A DNA stretch of 64,000 nucleotides from Mastigias papua (Eukaryota; Cnidaria; Scyphozoa; Rhizostomeae; Mastigiidae). The first letter of the stretch is position 1, and each line of letters begins with the position of its first letter. Positions 45,941-58,026 of this stretch are shown here, in pieces. A program made the position numbers and the translations under genes. The stretch is from positions 2,002,001-2,066,000 of the forward strand of contig OZ025268.1 in the NCBI GenBank assembly GCA_964019165.1. Direction: 5' to 3'. The notes beneath the pieces were generated by a model, which was not told the DNA's origin, ran no database searches, and saw only the letters and a program-made list of their open reading frames with translations.

Positions 45941-48900
45941 ATGGCAAATGATGACTCGGTGTTTATCGACGATAGTATGGACGACAGTATGGATGATTTA
46001 GCGGATCGTGATTTGAATCGTCTAAGAAATCTCCATGCTAAGGTGAGTAAGTTAGTTGCACTGATTGCGACTTTTGCAAGCCTTGATATCATATATACTT
46101 TAATGTCCTGGGGACAAGATTCACATTCAGATTCGCGGACAACATTCAGATTCGATGGTAGTCATCTTGTAACTGTCCAGAACATGTCGTAGATAGAATA
46201 TCGAAGCATCTAACTCAAATAACATCCGAGTAGGCATGTTAAGGTACATTTTGAATATTTTTTCATAATTTTTAACCCAGGGGGTTCCTCAAACGAAGTG
46301 CCGTTACGGTCAGTTACGTCATATTCTCATGCCGATGCCCTCTCAACAATGTGAAATTTCGATCGCTTACTACAAATAAAACAGAATTTCAATGAAATAA
46401 CATCCGACTAGGCATATTAAGCTACATTTTGAATATTTTTCCATAATTTTTAACCCAGGGGGTTCCTCAAACGAAGTGCCGTTACGGTCAGTTACGTCAT
46501 ATTCTCATACCGATGAGTTTGAATTAATGTGAATTTTCGATCACTTAATACAAATAAAACAGAATTTCAATGAAATAACATCCGACTAGGCATATTAAGC
46601 TACATTTTGAATATTTTTCCACAATTTTTAACCCAGGGGGTTCCTCAAACGAAGTGCCGTTACGACCAATTACACCAAATTCTCATGCCGATGCCCTCTC
46701 AACAATGTGAAATTTCGATCACTTAATACAAATAAAACAGAATTTCAATGAAATAACATCCGATTAGGCATATTAAGCTACATTTTGAATATTTTTCCAC
46801 AATTTTTAACCCAGGGGGTTCCTCAAACGAAGTGCCGTTACGGTCAATTACACCAAATTCTCATGCCGATGCCCTCTCAACAATGTGAAATTTCGATCGC
46901 TTACTACAAATAAAACAGAATTTCAATGAAATAACATCCGACTAGGCATATTAAGCTACATTTTGAATATTTTTCCATAATTTTTAGCAAAGGGGGTTCC
47001 TCAAACGAAGTGCCGTTACGATCAATTACACCATATTCCCAGTCCGATGACCTTTCAGCAATGTGAAATTTCGATCTGGCATAACAAAAGATAGCTATAC
47101 GCCTACCGACAGGAAAGAGGCACACTAGTATCAAGTGTTAGATTGTCTAACACAAAGCTGACATTATAGAGAAAGTAAGCGGCTTCCCACATTGAGAAAA
47201 ACTGAGTATTGTATGCGCGACCTACAGGTAAACGTTATTGAAATAAATTCATAGAAAAGGTAGCACCTCAGCATTCTCTGTAAAAAAATAAAGAGTATGC
47301 AATGTGTGATTAACATTGATTATAGCGACGTAGCATCTAAGCCCGTGTTTCTCAACTTGGGAGAAGTCCCCCTTAGGGAGGAAAAGTTCACTTCTTAGGG
47401 GGAATTTGAATGCTGCGTTTAGACAATTTCTTATATCATTATTCTATATAAAATACTTTGATGAAATGTAAATCGAGATGGGATCATGGAGGAATCATTC
47501 TGGCGGTGTGGGCTTATTCGACGGAGGGGGCTTAATCGAATCCTTACGGAATTTTTATACTTCTTTCATTATCACAGTTCTCAATGGCAGCTTTTCAAAC
47601 AAAACATTATTCATATTCCTCTCTGTTATTGAATATCAAAAACAAAACTCAGGCACTGTGTGGTATTGAAAGTCAAAAATCTTCGAGGCAGACTGGATTA
47701 ACCAATCAGCCAACGACCTCTATTCTGTGGCATCACTAGCTGTTTTTAGAAAATGAAATCGCAGGGAAGTCCAGAAAATGTGCCAGCCTTCCTCTGGTTG
47801 TAAAACCTTTATCATAAACCTTCCTCTTTTAGGCAAATTAAAACTAGCCAAAGTTCTCGAACTCTGCATTGTGCATGTCTCGAAAAATTGTAAGGTAGAA
47901 GGGCTGTGTCTTTCACAGTCGATGTCACAACTGAAAACTTTGCTGAAACTGGATTGTTGGTGCAAATTACCAAACCTCCCTCAAATGCGACATAGAAAGC
48001 AAGATCTTGCTCCGGCTCAGAGCCGTGGAGCCGTGACTTTTTCTGGATTCTGATGGCAGGTGGGGAAACCATTTTTTGATTTGGAGAAGCAGGGGCGCCT
48101 CCTCATGAAAACTGCTAATGGAAGTTGTGGGGATTATGCTTTGCCAAGAACTAACTTTTTCATGCCAAAAATCGTTGGGTATGTAGAAGTTTCATGACAA
48201 AAGCAAATTTTACCACCGAAATACTTTTGTTCTTATAGAAAGCAATGCCACTTTTTGCTTAACTGACAATCCTCTCATTCTTTTCAAACCTAGCTTTGTA
48301 AAGCATCATGAGAACTTGGTTGCGTAAAGCAACATTCATACAAAGCTATAACTCCATCGAGTGTGAAATGTCCTTATTATAGTAGCACTAGCCTGTTGAG
48401 TTCTTTTTTATTAAGAATAGATGGTAATGATTTCACTATCTTCATTAACGTTTTTTATACTCAAGACTATTCAGTTGTTTGATTTCACATTTGTCTGAAA
48501 ATATATCTTTCCAGTTCATGTATATTTATACATTCCAAATCTATGGCGAACTGCAGGACGAAAACAGCATTAGGATTTTAGAGGAAACCATTAAAACATT
48601 TCTGGAAAAGCTGATGCTCTGAAATGTAACTACATTTCAATTCCTTCATGGTCATCCCCATCTAAGAAGTGGCCTTCTGACTTAGCTGTGAAAGTCAAAG
48701 CATCATCGGTGGCAACCTTGCTCCACACAAGTTGCAAGCAATGTTTTCCAGACATGCTCACTACTCCACTCACAGAAAAATAACTCAAACCGGCAAATAT
48801 CGTTCTCTTACCGAGGTGCAAAATTTTGAAACAGCCTCTCAGCTGAGACAAAGTTGCTATCATCCCTAACAAAATCAAGACTCTTATTGGACGTAATTAT

Positions 48901-51900
48901 AAAAGTTTCTTAGCTTTATTCAATTTGGGTAGGGCTGTTTCTTAACTTTTGAAAAATTGAGTCAGTCTACCGTTTCTTATTACCTGTTTCTTATAAAAAT
49001 GTGCCTGTAATGTTTGTGACTCCGCTTGCTGGCCCATAGCTATGGGGTGGCTTAGGCGGAAAGTTCCCTCCTGGAAGCTCAAATATGACTCTGTGCCCCC
49101 TTACGAAATAGAGCACTCGAACTATTTTTATGTGACTTGGCATTATTTGTCAGACGTCAGCCAAAAGCATGTAATTCAGTGCAGTTTGGACTCCATCGCA
49201 GGCTCCTAGCTGATTGATACTCGCTAAAAAACGCATTAGACGTACTCATCTAACAAAATCACCCTGACTACGAAATACTTGATAGTAACGGCATTTCGTC
49301 TGAGGAACTTCCTGGGTTAAAAATTGTGGACAAATGTCCAAACTCTAGCATAACATGCCTAGTCGGATGTTATTTCATTGAAATTCTGTTTTATTTGTAT
49401 TAAGTGATCGAAAAGTTACATTGATTCAAATTCATCGGCGTGAGAATATGACGTAATTGATCGTAACGGCACTTCGTTTGAGGAACCCCCTTTGCTAAAA
49501 ATTATGGAAAAATATTCAAAATGTAGCTTATTATGCCTAGTCGGATGTTATTTCATTGAAATTCTGTTTTATTTGTATTAAGTGATCGAAAAGTTACATT
49601 GATTCAAACTCATTGGCGTGAGAATATGACGTAATTAAACGTAACGGCACTTCGTTTGAGGAACCCCCTTTGCTAAAAATTATGGAAAAATATTCAAAAT
49701 GTAGCTTAATATGCCTAGTCGGATGTTATTTCATTGAAATTCTGTTTTACTTGTATTAAGTGATCGAAAAGTTACATTGATTCAAACTCATTGGCGTGAG
49801 AATATGACGTAATTAAGCGTAACGGCACTTCGTTTGAGGAACCCCCTTTGCTAAAAATTATGGAAAAATATTCAAAATGTAGCTTAATATGCCTAGTCGG
49901 ATGTTATTTCATTGAAATTCTGTTTTACTTGTATTAAGTGATCGAAAAGTTACATTGATTCAAACTCATTGGCGTGAGAATATGACGTAATTAAGCGTAA
50001 CGGCACTTCGTTTGAGGAACCCCCTTTGCTAAAAATTATGAAAAAATATTCAAAATGTAGCTTAATATGCCTAGTCGGATGTTATTTCATTGAAATTCTG
50101 TTTTATTTGTAGTAAGCGATCGAAATTTCACATTGTTGAGAGGGCATCGGCATGAGAATTTGGCGTAATTGATCGTAACGGCACTTCGTATGAGGAACCC
50201 CCTGGGTTAAAAATTATGAAAAAATATTCAAAATGTAGCTTAACATGCCTAGTCGGATGTTATTTCATTGAAATTCTAATTTATTTGCAATAAGTGATCG
50301 AAAATTCAGATTAATTCAAACTCATCGGTATGAGAATATGACGTAACCGACCGTAACGGCACTTCGTTTGAGGAACCCCCTGGGTTAAAAATTATGAAAA
50401 AATATTCAAAATGTACCTTAACATGCCTACTCGGATGTTATTTGAGTTAGATGCTTCGATATTCTATCTACGACATGTTCTGGACAGTTACAAGATGACT
50501 ACCATCGAATCTGAATGTTGTCCGCGAATCTGAATGTGAATCTTGTCCCCAGGACATTAAAGTATCATATATATCTGTAACCGAATCTTGTCGCACTCCG
50601 GTGACATGGAGTTGAAAGGCAGCAGGGCAGGACATGGTATAATTGGTTAACTTGAATATTTCCCCGCTAAAATAATGATAATAAGTTGATTCCAACATGT
50701 ACAATGGTTGACACAAAAGAGTATTTCCAGCAGATGATTCAAACATGTGGCCGTACCGTGGAATCAACTGGTTGAAGTACTCTTTTGTGCCAACCACCGT
50801 AGAACAACCAACCATCTACCTGTGGCTGTGAGAAACTCCAACGATATACAGTCTTTCAAATCACCTTTGGCAGCTGCAGATTTACAAATAAGATCGTTTT
50901 ACAGACTAATATGTTAACAAAAAAATCTTTTTATGTCAATAGAAATAATATGTAGTCTAGTCACTTGAGTCGAATGGTGCCGTAGGCAAATCCTAAACCC
51001 CCCCTCCCGCCTTACATTCTCCCTCACATCTTTTCAGATTCACTTAGATCCAATTACAGTGCTTGCCACTTCAGAAATCTATGAAAACTTAGGCTTTGCT
51101 CAATTTTTGCTCATTTGATTATGTCCACTTACAGTGATTCTGCACAAATTTATGTTTATCTGTTTATGGCTATAACAACTAACCAAGCATGTGCATAAAT
51201 ACCTATTCTGCTTCATAGGTTTTGCACAGTGCACAGTAGATATATAGATTTAGTCGTTGGGAAGTGCAGCTTTAGGATATATAGATATGTAGTGACCCTA
51301 AACACCAGGAACAAAACCTTCAACTCAGGCCTTCTTCCATCATTCATTCATAACCGACCTTCTCCGTTTTTGCCATGTCATCCACTGTCACTTCACATCT
51401 CGGCATCACCCTTGCATCATCCCTGTCATTACATCACACAGGTCATTCCTTTACTTTCGTTTACCTCATCTAGCCATTTCGCTTTCTCAGCCCACTACCT
51501 TCTTTTTATATCTATTTAGTAATTCGTGTGTAATGATTCGTCAGCAATATTAATGTATATAAGAATGTAATTTATGTTGTATAGTCAGTCAGTAGATCAG
51601 TACGTTAACTCAACATCATCTATCTCTGGCTCTGTGTTCTCTGCACATTAAATAAGACTTTCAACATCAACTACCAGAGGAGAAAGGCCGATTACCACAC
51701 TGCAGCATTTCATATCACTAAAGATATAGATAGTCTTGGTACTGAAGATATATACTGTAGATATAGATAAATAGAATGAAATAAAAGTTGCTCTGACATT
51801 CATGCTATTCGATAACAGAAAATAACTAGACTGAAAAACAGTCAAATGCACAATTAAAGTGCACTCCTGAGACCAAGTGCACATGTGCACACTTGACATT

Positions 51901-53439
51901 AATCTTGTGCTCATTCGAGACCTCATCAAAAAAGGCCACACTCTCCAGTACAGCTGTCAAATAAAAGAAGCAAATCAGTTCTCCAAAGTTAGGAAGCTGT
52001 CAGACCCCCTACTGATACTGACAACTCTTTGGACTATGTCTGAGAATACAGACCACTAAAATTTGAAATACAAGGGAGAATGCGGTTTAAATCAAAAATT
52101 ATGTTGTTGTGGTAAAATATGGTTATCTTTTTGTACATTTCTTTACATTTATTTTTGACTGTTGAGCCAAATCTCCAAATTTCAATGGGCTTTAGATACT
52201 TTTTGTGGATTTTGCAAGAAACTAGGTCTCTCTTGTAATGTAAAATCCCTTTTACATTATATCCCTGTATACATTAAATGTGACTTTTCAAGGCAGGTTA
52301 TAGAGATGGGATAAGTGATGGACAGGAGAGTATGCTGCAGGCAGGTTTCAATAATGGGTTTTCAGAGGCAACTGAAAAATATAGACAGAGCTCAAAGCTC
52401 AGAGGTTGCATCAGGTATGTTTAATCAGAAATAAAATTCAACATCCTATTTTTTTACCAACTACCCTATCAGAAATTATTATTTATAGGTTGTAAAGATT
52501 CAAGAGTTGCAATAAAAATAGATTTTTGAGATCTGTAAGTCCTCTACTTTTGCAGCATTTTCATGGAATTGTTCTTAACATCTTTTCACCAAAATTTCAT
52601 CTTCAACTTTTTATGGTTTATGATCAGTACTCCTCAATAGTTGTTTGGGTGAGCAGGCTATTTCATACTCAACCAGAATTATGTGTTCCTTTGGTTAGAG
52701 AAGCATCCAGACATGAAGGAGTTTTTGGCAATTTCACTGATTGTGGTGTTAGTAGAGATACAAGCTTCTTAACCTTGCACTAGAAACTTTTCTATAGTCA
52801 TGCCCTTGTGAGCAAACTTTTGGATATGAGGATTCAATCCAGATGTAGCTTTTTGCTTTCAGCAACAGTTCATCAAGCATTCTTTCTTTTGCAAAAAATT
52901 ATCTTTTTAGTGCAATGATGATATTTTTCAATGGCAACAAAAGTCATTTTAAAGAATTGCTGGTTGATTTGGAAGACCTGTTAAATGAGCTCAAGGAAAT
53001 TGAAGAAAAACAGCCAGAAGTAGATGAGACAATGGGTCATAATAATTTCAAACCTGAAATAGATAAAGCAAAAAAAGACATGAAAGTGGAGGATTTTAAT
53101 CCAGAAGACATCGAGATGCTGGTAGGTGGCTTTTCTATTCAAGAAAATGATGACAGTACTTCAGTGGACCAGTCAACAAAGCATTCAGACAGTTCTTCTC
53201 ATACAGATAACTTTAACAAGGTGCACAATGCTAAAGATGTTGTTAACAGTTTCCAGTGTCAAGGAAGCAATTGCCAGCAAACTCAGCTATGCCAAGGAAG
53301 AGGTGGGAAAAGATTGAACCTGAAATATTCATTTGCGTTTAACGATAAATTAGAGAAATTGGAGCAACTATTGAAAAGTCATAATGTTTCAGATAGCTTT
53401 TTAGAGAATTTGAGAAAGAGCATTGTATCAGTCAATTAG
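45941..53439 (+). CDS. YAE1: YAE1-domain protein
   Basis: Three exons, 45941-46042, 52293-52414 and 52911-53439, give 250 residues. Exon 1 is acidic (DDSMDDSMDDLADRDLNRL). Exon 2 has the YAE1 family repeat region, GYRDGISDGQESMLQAGF followed by NNGFSEATEKYR and KLRGCIS, matching the Gly-rich (GYxxG...G..GF..G) signature of YAE1. Exon 3 has a helical segment (KELLVDLEDLLNELKEIEE), a low-complexity acidic middle and a conserved-looking C-terminal helix pair (KLEKLEQLLKSHNVSD). In yeast and human YAE1 works with LTO1 as an adaptor that brings the cytosolic iron-sulfur machinery to the ABC protein ABCE1/Rli1. The fused second exon in frame fixes the 6.25-kb first intron, which carries the large inverted-repeat transposon. 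Confidence 0.85.
46200..47075 (+). repeat. Left-arm array of 178-bp units
   Basis: The segment TTCCTCAAACGAAGTGCCG starts at 46285, 46463, 46641, 46819 and 46997, exactly 178 bp apart. Units differ by a few substitutions; two sequence variants alternate around the CCGATG segment. Confidence 0.95.
47090..49250. other. Core of the long-TIR element
   Basis: There is no transposase-like frame and no recognised domain. A GTGTTTCTCAACTTGGG motif at about 47350 looks like a hAT-type terminus, perhaps a nested insertion, but no partner end was found. Minus-strand open frames near 47812-48072 and 48630-48878 have protein-like composition without an identifiable family. Confidence 0.4.
49262..50455 (-). 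repeat. Right-arm array of 178-bp units
   Basis: Seven copies of the same unit lie in inverted orientation, recognised by CACTTCGTTTGAGGAACC and its variants. The middle four are closer to one another than to the outer ones, as from recent unequal exchange. Confidence 0.93.
50690..50810. repeat. Imperfect hairpin next to the long-TIR element
   Basis: GGTTGACACAAAAGAGTA at about 50706 faces TACTCTTTTGTGCCAACC at about 50777, and AGTTGATTCCA at about 50684 faces TGGAATCAACT near 50759. The two inverted pairs interleave. It lies about 130 bp outside the transposon end and holds no gene. Confidence 0.6.
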
Positions 53440-54740
53440 ATTAATTATATATAGATTTTAATGGCATAAATTAAATATTTTGCTGACATGAAATAAGCGT
53501 AGGGAGATTGATGTTTTTTACTACATGAATATAATTTTAACTTTGAACAATCTGTTCTGTCCTGGAACCATGCTGTGGTAGAAGAACTTTGTACTGGCTT
53601 CCTGAGATGTCCGTCAATTGAGATGATTTATATCTTCCGGCTTTTTGATAGCACTCTTCATTCCCCAGCATTGATTGAGAGAGGAATGTGAATTAACAAT
53701 ATTGAGCTGTTTAGACAATACTGAGCCTAATTGTATGTAAACCATCTAGCCTTTTATTGGAATGTATGCAAGCGTACATGCTGTTCGAATAGGGAAACTG
53801 TTCTCAGGAAATAGTGAGCTGGCAGCCCGCCATCGGAAAGTAGTGGTGCCAAGGTAAAGGTAGGAGCTAGAAACCTCTTTCACTCTCAGTAATTAACGGT
53901 ATATCGAGATATTTGGGAAGTGGGTATACAATTGAATAAATTCTAAAGATATTCCGTATAATGATTTATAAAGCTTTCTTACAAAAGCAATCACTTATTG
54001 TGATATTGAAGCGTACCCAGCTTTATTTTACGTCTTTGTGAACTAATTGGCCCCTTGTGTGAACTTCTATAGCAATTAGAAGCTGTAGGAGTTTTTCCTG
54101 ACTTTACTGGAAATGATCAAATTGCCCTCGGAAGAAGTTATATCTGTTTGTCTGGACATTTTATAATCATATAGTGCGATTGTAGTCAATCTTGTCATTT
54201 ATGTGTGAAATTTCGGGAGAGTATTATCTTGCATGTGGCTCAGAAGCGATATTTTTTCAATGAATGAACTGTATATATTCCATAGTGTCAAATTGGTTTA
54301 GCAACAAAGATAAACTCGATAAGTTGCTGTATGTGTTTGCTGGAACAAAGTGCTTTATGGTGCAGTATTGAAACAGTTCTGACCAGAATCATACAGAGTA
54401 GAAATTGCCCATGAAGCATATCAGAGGCTCAATAAAGGCAAGAAGTTTTTAATGTGATAGAACCGGTAACTCTCTTACTTCTACACAGTCTGGTGCAAGC
54501 ATTGTAGTTTATTTGTTAATTCGAACAGATGAGGACAGTTTATGCGCAGGACGACATAATGGATAAACTTTACCTTCGATGAATTTAACTGTGACCTGAT
54601 ATATAATCCACAGTAGATTCGAAGATTGTCGGGGAAAGAGCACATTTGTCTGTGACAGAAACTAATCGGATTGCAAAGAAGCTAATCTGATTGCAAAGAA
54701 GCTAATCTGATTGCAAAGAAACCTGCAGCAACAGACCAAA
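53440..54740. other. Spacer between YAE1 and the GPCR gene
   Basis: I see no exon. Three 20-bp direct repeats (GATTGCAAAGAAGCTAATCT) at about 54660-54720 lie directly upstream of the GPCR start codon. Promoter elements cannot be placed. Confidence 0.4.
54660..54720 (+). repeat. Three 20-bp direct repeats before the GPCR start
   Basis: Units of CTAATCTGATTGCAAAGAAG repeat three times with one early change (CGG for CTG). They end 20 bp before the start codon at 54741, so they would lie in the 5' leader. Confidence 0.9.
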
Positions 54741-55673
54741 ATGGAATTTGATTGCAAGTCATTCTTGCCCCATCATATACAACACCCAACACATCTAGTT
54801 GTATTGATTGCAATAGCTGCAGTTCTAACACTTATCCTCAATCCACTGCTCATTTATTCACTAATCAAAACGAAGCAGACTCGTACAAATACGTTTCGAT
54901 TTATCATCGCTATGAGCATATCTGATATACTCCTGGGTGCCATCGTGATGCCCACTACGGCCATAGTGACAATTGTCAGAGAACGTCACAAGGATTGTAT
55001 TTTGGACCAAGGAGCTCAGTTTGGCTTCTATCTCTTCTCTTATTTTTCCTTCTCCATGTTGCTAAGCATTACATTTGATCGCCTGTATCAATTACGAAGT
55101 CTTCGTCAGTCCGCGAGAGCATTTAGTTGTAACCGTATTGCGTGCATTTTGGTCTCATGTTTGGCAACCGCGGCTGTATGGGCGTACATCAGTATTGCGT
55201 ACATATCATTCGCCTTTCAGATTGCCCTCGTGGTCGTAAATGTTTGTCTGTTCCTAATTGTATTAGCATGTTATACACGACTTATTCGAAAAATTAGAAT
55301 CCACTGTCTGACCGTATCGAGCAGTTTAGCGAAGTCAAACTTTCGAGGTGTCTCTGCCAGAATTGAGATAAATGCCTCGAAAGTAGTTTGGATACTGTTG
55401 GTGACACTTATCGTAACCTGCTTACCGTTTAATATCATTTCTCCGTGGTTGCTTTACGTCAAATATGAGAAGAAAATTGTTCCGAATAGCATCCTCACTA
55501 CGTCGACAATGCTAGCATACCTGCTTGTTTTTACATATGCCTTTGCAAACGCGCTCATTTTCTTGAGTACCAATTATAGAATAAGGCGCTTTTTATGGAG
55601 ACGGTTTGGTAAGATGTTGGCAAGCAAGCAGACGTCTGTTTACGCTGCTGAGATGCGAAAAGTTAGAAACTAA
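54741..55673 (+). CDS. Rhodopsin-like (class A) G-protein-coupled receptor, MECA-like layout
   Basis: A single exon of 310 residues. The start is the first ATG; the longer frame begins at a TTG in the repeats. Seven membrane segments can be traced: LVVLIAIAAVLTLILNPLL (TM1), FRFIIAMSISDILLGAIVM (TM2), FYLFSYFSFSMLLSITFDR (TM3), IACILVSCLATAAVWAYIS (TM4), an adjoining TM5, VVWILLVTLIVTCLPFNII (TM6) and MLAYLLVFTYAFANALIFL (TM7). Class A marks are present but altered: DRL for DRY, SISD for LAxAD, CLP for CWxP, NALIF for NPxxY. The loop between TM4 and TM5 is almost absent, as in melanocortin and related receptors. Ligand unknown; cnidarians have large lineage-specific sets of such intronless receptors. 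Confidence 0.8.
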   Translation: MEFDCKSFLPHHIQHPTHLVVLIAIAAVLTLILNPLLIYSLIKTKQTRTNTFRFIIAMSISDILLGAIVMPTTAIVTIVRERHKDCILDQGAQFGFYLFSYFSFSMLLSITFDRLYQLRSLRQSARAFSCNRIACILVSCLATAAVWAYISIAYISFAFQIALVVVNVCLFLIVLACYTRLIRKIRIHCLTVSSSLAKSNFRGVSARIEINASKVVWILLVTLIVTCLPFNIISPWLLYVKYEKKIVPNSILTTSTMLAYLLVFTYAFANALIFLSTNYRIRRFLWRRFGKMLASKQTSVYAAEMRKVRN

Positions 55674-55866
55674 ATTCCTAGAGTTAAGATGTAGGTTTTT
55701 CCAGTAGTGGATTTTTGTAAAGCTGTAATCAGCGGTATATTTGCCGGCTAGTCATCAAATAGATTTAGTGGACGTGCTCATTTTAGTTCATAGAATCTTC
55801 AGAAATAATGTGTTGATCGCTTTGATGGTCGTCCAAACTCATCTTCAGATTAGTGTGCCTTTTAGC

Positions 55867-55872
55867 AATAAA
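55867..55872 (+). terminator. Candidate GPCR poly(A) signal
   Basis: AATAAA stands 193 bp after the receptor stop codon, the first such signal downstream. Confidence 0.45.
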
Positions 55873-57756
55873 TATATGAATTTGCCCTCTGCAATATTCA
55901 GTTGTTATCCAATGCATTACTGTTAGCAGGGTAGCCATTGGGGATTTTTCAATCCCAGATTTTACAACATTGGAATTATTGAAATACCTTTGGGATTGAA
56001 AATTGAATTTGGGATTGAGGAGTATGTCTGGGATTGATTTGGAATTCTGCATAGAATTTCCTTGCTTTGTCAAACTGTTGCAATACTGAAAGGTAAGAAA
56101 AAACAAGCATTTTTGTGCAGAACAAAACATTTGAATGAAAATCGCAAACAGTACACTTTGAGTCGCTTAAAAGGGATGAAAATGGAGGAGGGAGACGAAA
56201 ATATGTTCCTTTTTAATTAAATAATAGTTGCTGTAAATTGTTGTAGCTATTTATCGTGATATAGTACAATATCTGACAATGACTGGCGTTACTTTGTAAG
56301 TTTTCTAAATCGAGTTCAGTGTCTTATGAAAAGTTTCTTATAAATAAAATCCCTTGTAGATCCATGTATGATTTGGGAAGAAACCTATGGAAACCATAGT
56401 TTAAGTGAGTGTTTCATGTTATTGAGTAAATATCTCAACCACTGAAAACTGTACTAATCCCAGTCTGACTTATTATCGCAGAACTGGGCATCGCACAGTC
56501 CGGAGGTCACATGCGGCCCTTTGGTTCACTCTGACCAACCCGTGAAAAGTTAATTGGAAAGCACAAACTATGCATTTTGGAATTTCTTTTCATGCATGGA
56601 CTAAAGCTGCTTTTGTTTTGTTTTTGTTCACGCACTGAATTCAGGTTTTTGGCCAGACCCTCCACACTTTTTTCTGCTGCCCAACCCTTATGTTAGCTAA
56701 TGCCACTGGACTTCAGTTTTCAGAGCGGTGCTGAGCAGTGGGAAGTTGGGACCTCAGTGGAGCAAGATTGCAGTCGTAATTGGGATTAAATGGAAATTAT
56801 TTGTTTCTAGATTTGAGGTGATTTGACCCGATTTGTCATATGGCAATCCTCGCTGTTTGGACTCGAGGCTGCTATATTAAAACGATTCCAATATCTAGTG
56901 ACAAATCAAAGGTGTAAAATGATGAATATATATTTTCAAACAAAATACATAGGATTTAGCTTTAACCTTTTCTCTCTTGTAATTTAAAATATTATTTATT
57001 AGCAGGATTTTTAGATCATAAGGAACTTTTAGTACTACAATTTGATCATTGGAGATCCAAAAATAAGGAACATTTGGAACTAGGCCTTGAGCTAGGTTCC
57101 TTATATAAAAAGCGTATACTGTACTATAATGGTTCGTCGAAGTGAAGTTGCTGTCCTTGCCGTTGAACCAAACTCTCTACTCTATTTGTCTAGTAGTCGT
57201 TTATAAGCCTTATTCTAAACAATAGAGGACAATATTCCCATGCAGCCAAGCAATAGTTAGAGGACGAACGATACATTTGATTGAAAACTTATTTATTTAA
57301 AATTTCTTTAATGTTGGCAAACAAACACAAATATAGCTAGCAAGCTAATTAATGCCAACAAAGTAACCATCAAACCAAAAGAATGTAAAAAATAAAACTA
57401 TAAAAACCTTAGTCCATTATGTCGACGATGTCATTTACCCTGTCTGAATAATTCACTCCTGTCCTTGAGAATCCAAAATAACTTAACGACAAAAAGTGCT
57501 ATTCAGTATTTTGCAAGCACTGATAGCCCTGAATACAATCATGATACAATACACGTTCTTTTATATAGGACACATGTCTATAAGAAACATGAGGCTGAAA
57601 TTAGCCAAAAGTTAAGAAACATGGGCAAGCTGAGCTTGGAAAGTAAACTTGAAAAAACATTTGTGGTGGTAAGAAATTTTTTTGGGTAAAATAATTTCAT
57701 ATCACATCCATCTCTTAACTGTTTTTAACTGTTGTATGAAAATGTTTAAAAAAGTC

Positions 57757-58026
57757 TTAAAAGGTTTGCAAAAGACCAACAGTGCTTCCATCGTCATCTA
57801 ATTCTACACTCATTTCTGCCTCCAATCCATCACTCTCGATCATTTTGATAGGCTCATCTCCAACAATCTGTGGCGAAACATCATCCAACTCTTGGTTATC
57901 TGGAGTGTTTGATGTTGGATCTCGAGTGGAGACTGGCGGGACTTGGTAATTTGGTAGACCCTCTGGCTGCACTAGGTTGTCAGCGATTTTTGTTGCTATT
58001 AAATCTTTAAGAATTTTAGGAAACAT
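57757..58026 (-). CDS. Hypothetical acidic protein, possibly transposon-derived
   Basis: An ATG-started minus-strand frame of 89 residues has ordinary amino-acid composition with a Pro/Thr-rich middle and an acidic C-terminus (SVELDDDGSTVGLLQTF). It has no recognised domain. It sits in a block of AAGAAAC-type repeats, and similar blocks occur near 42540-43170 and 48985, so a mobile-element origin is likely. Translation is unsupported. Confidence 0.2.
   Translation of the reverse strand: MFPKILKDLIATKIADNLVQPEGLPNYQVPPVSTRDPTSNTPDNQELDDVSPQIVGDEPIKMIESDGLEAEMSVELDDDGSTVGLLQTF

Larger units (their letters stand above)
46088..50572. mobile_element. Long-TIR DNA transposon with subterminal 178-bp repeats, non-autonomous
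   Basis: The element runs from 46097 (ACTTTAATGTCCTGGGGAC...) to 50563 (...GTCCCCAGGACATTAAAGT), 4467 bp, and sits in YAE1 intron 1. Its two ends are inverted and almost identical for at least 230 bp. It is flanked by the 9-bp direct repeat ATCATATAT at 46088-46096 and 50564-50572, a likely target-site duplication. Both arms continue into tandem 178-bp units: five on the left, to about 47070, and about seven on the right, from about 49262. The core (about 47090-49250) has no recognisable transposase. Long inverted repeats plus a 9-bp duplication fit Mutator-like or foldback elements, but the superfamily is inference and the AT-rich target makes the duplication length slightly ambiguous. Confidence 0.85.

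Noticed and set aside
46200..50455. CRISPR-like array
   Set aside because: The repeats are 178-bp contiguous tandem units without unique spacers, in a eukaryotic transposon.
54711..54740. Extra 10 residues at the GPCR N-terminus
   Set aside because: They start at a TTG within a tandem repeat; the ATG at 54741 is the first real start.
56480..56560. hAT-like fragment with GCGGCCCTTTGG
   Set aside because: Only one short motif matches and no partner terminus was found.
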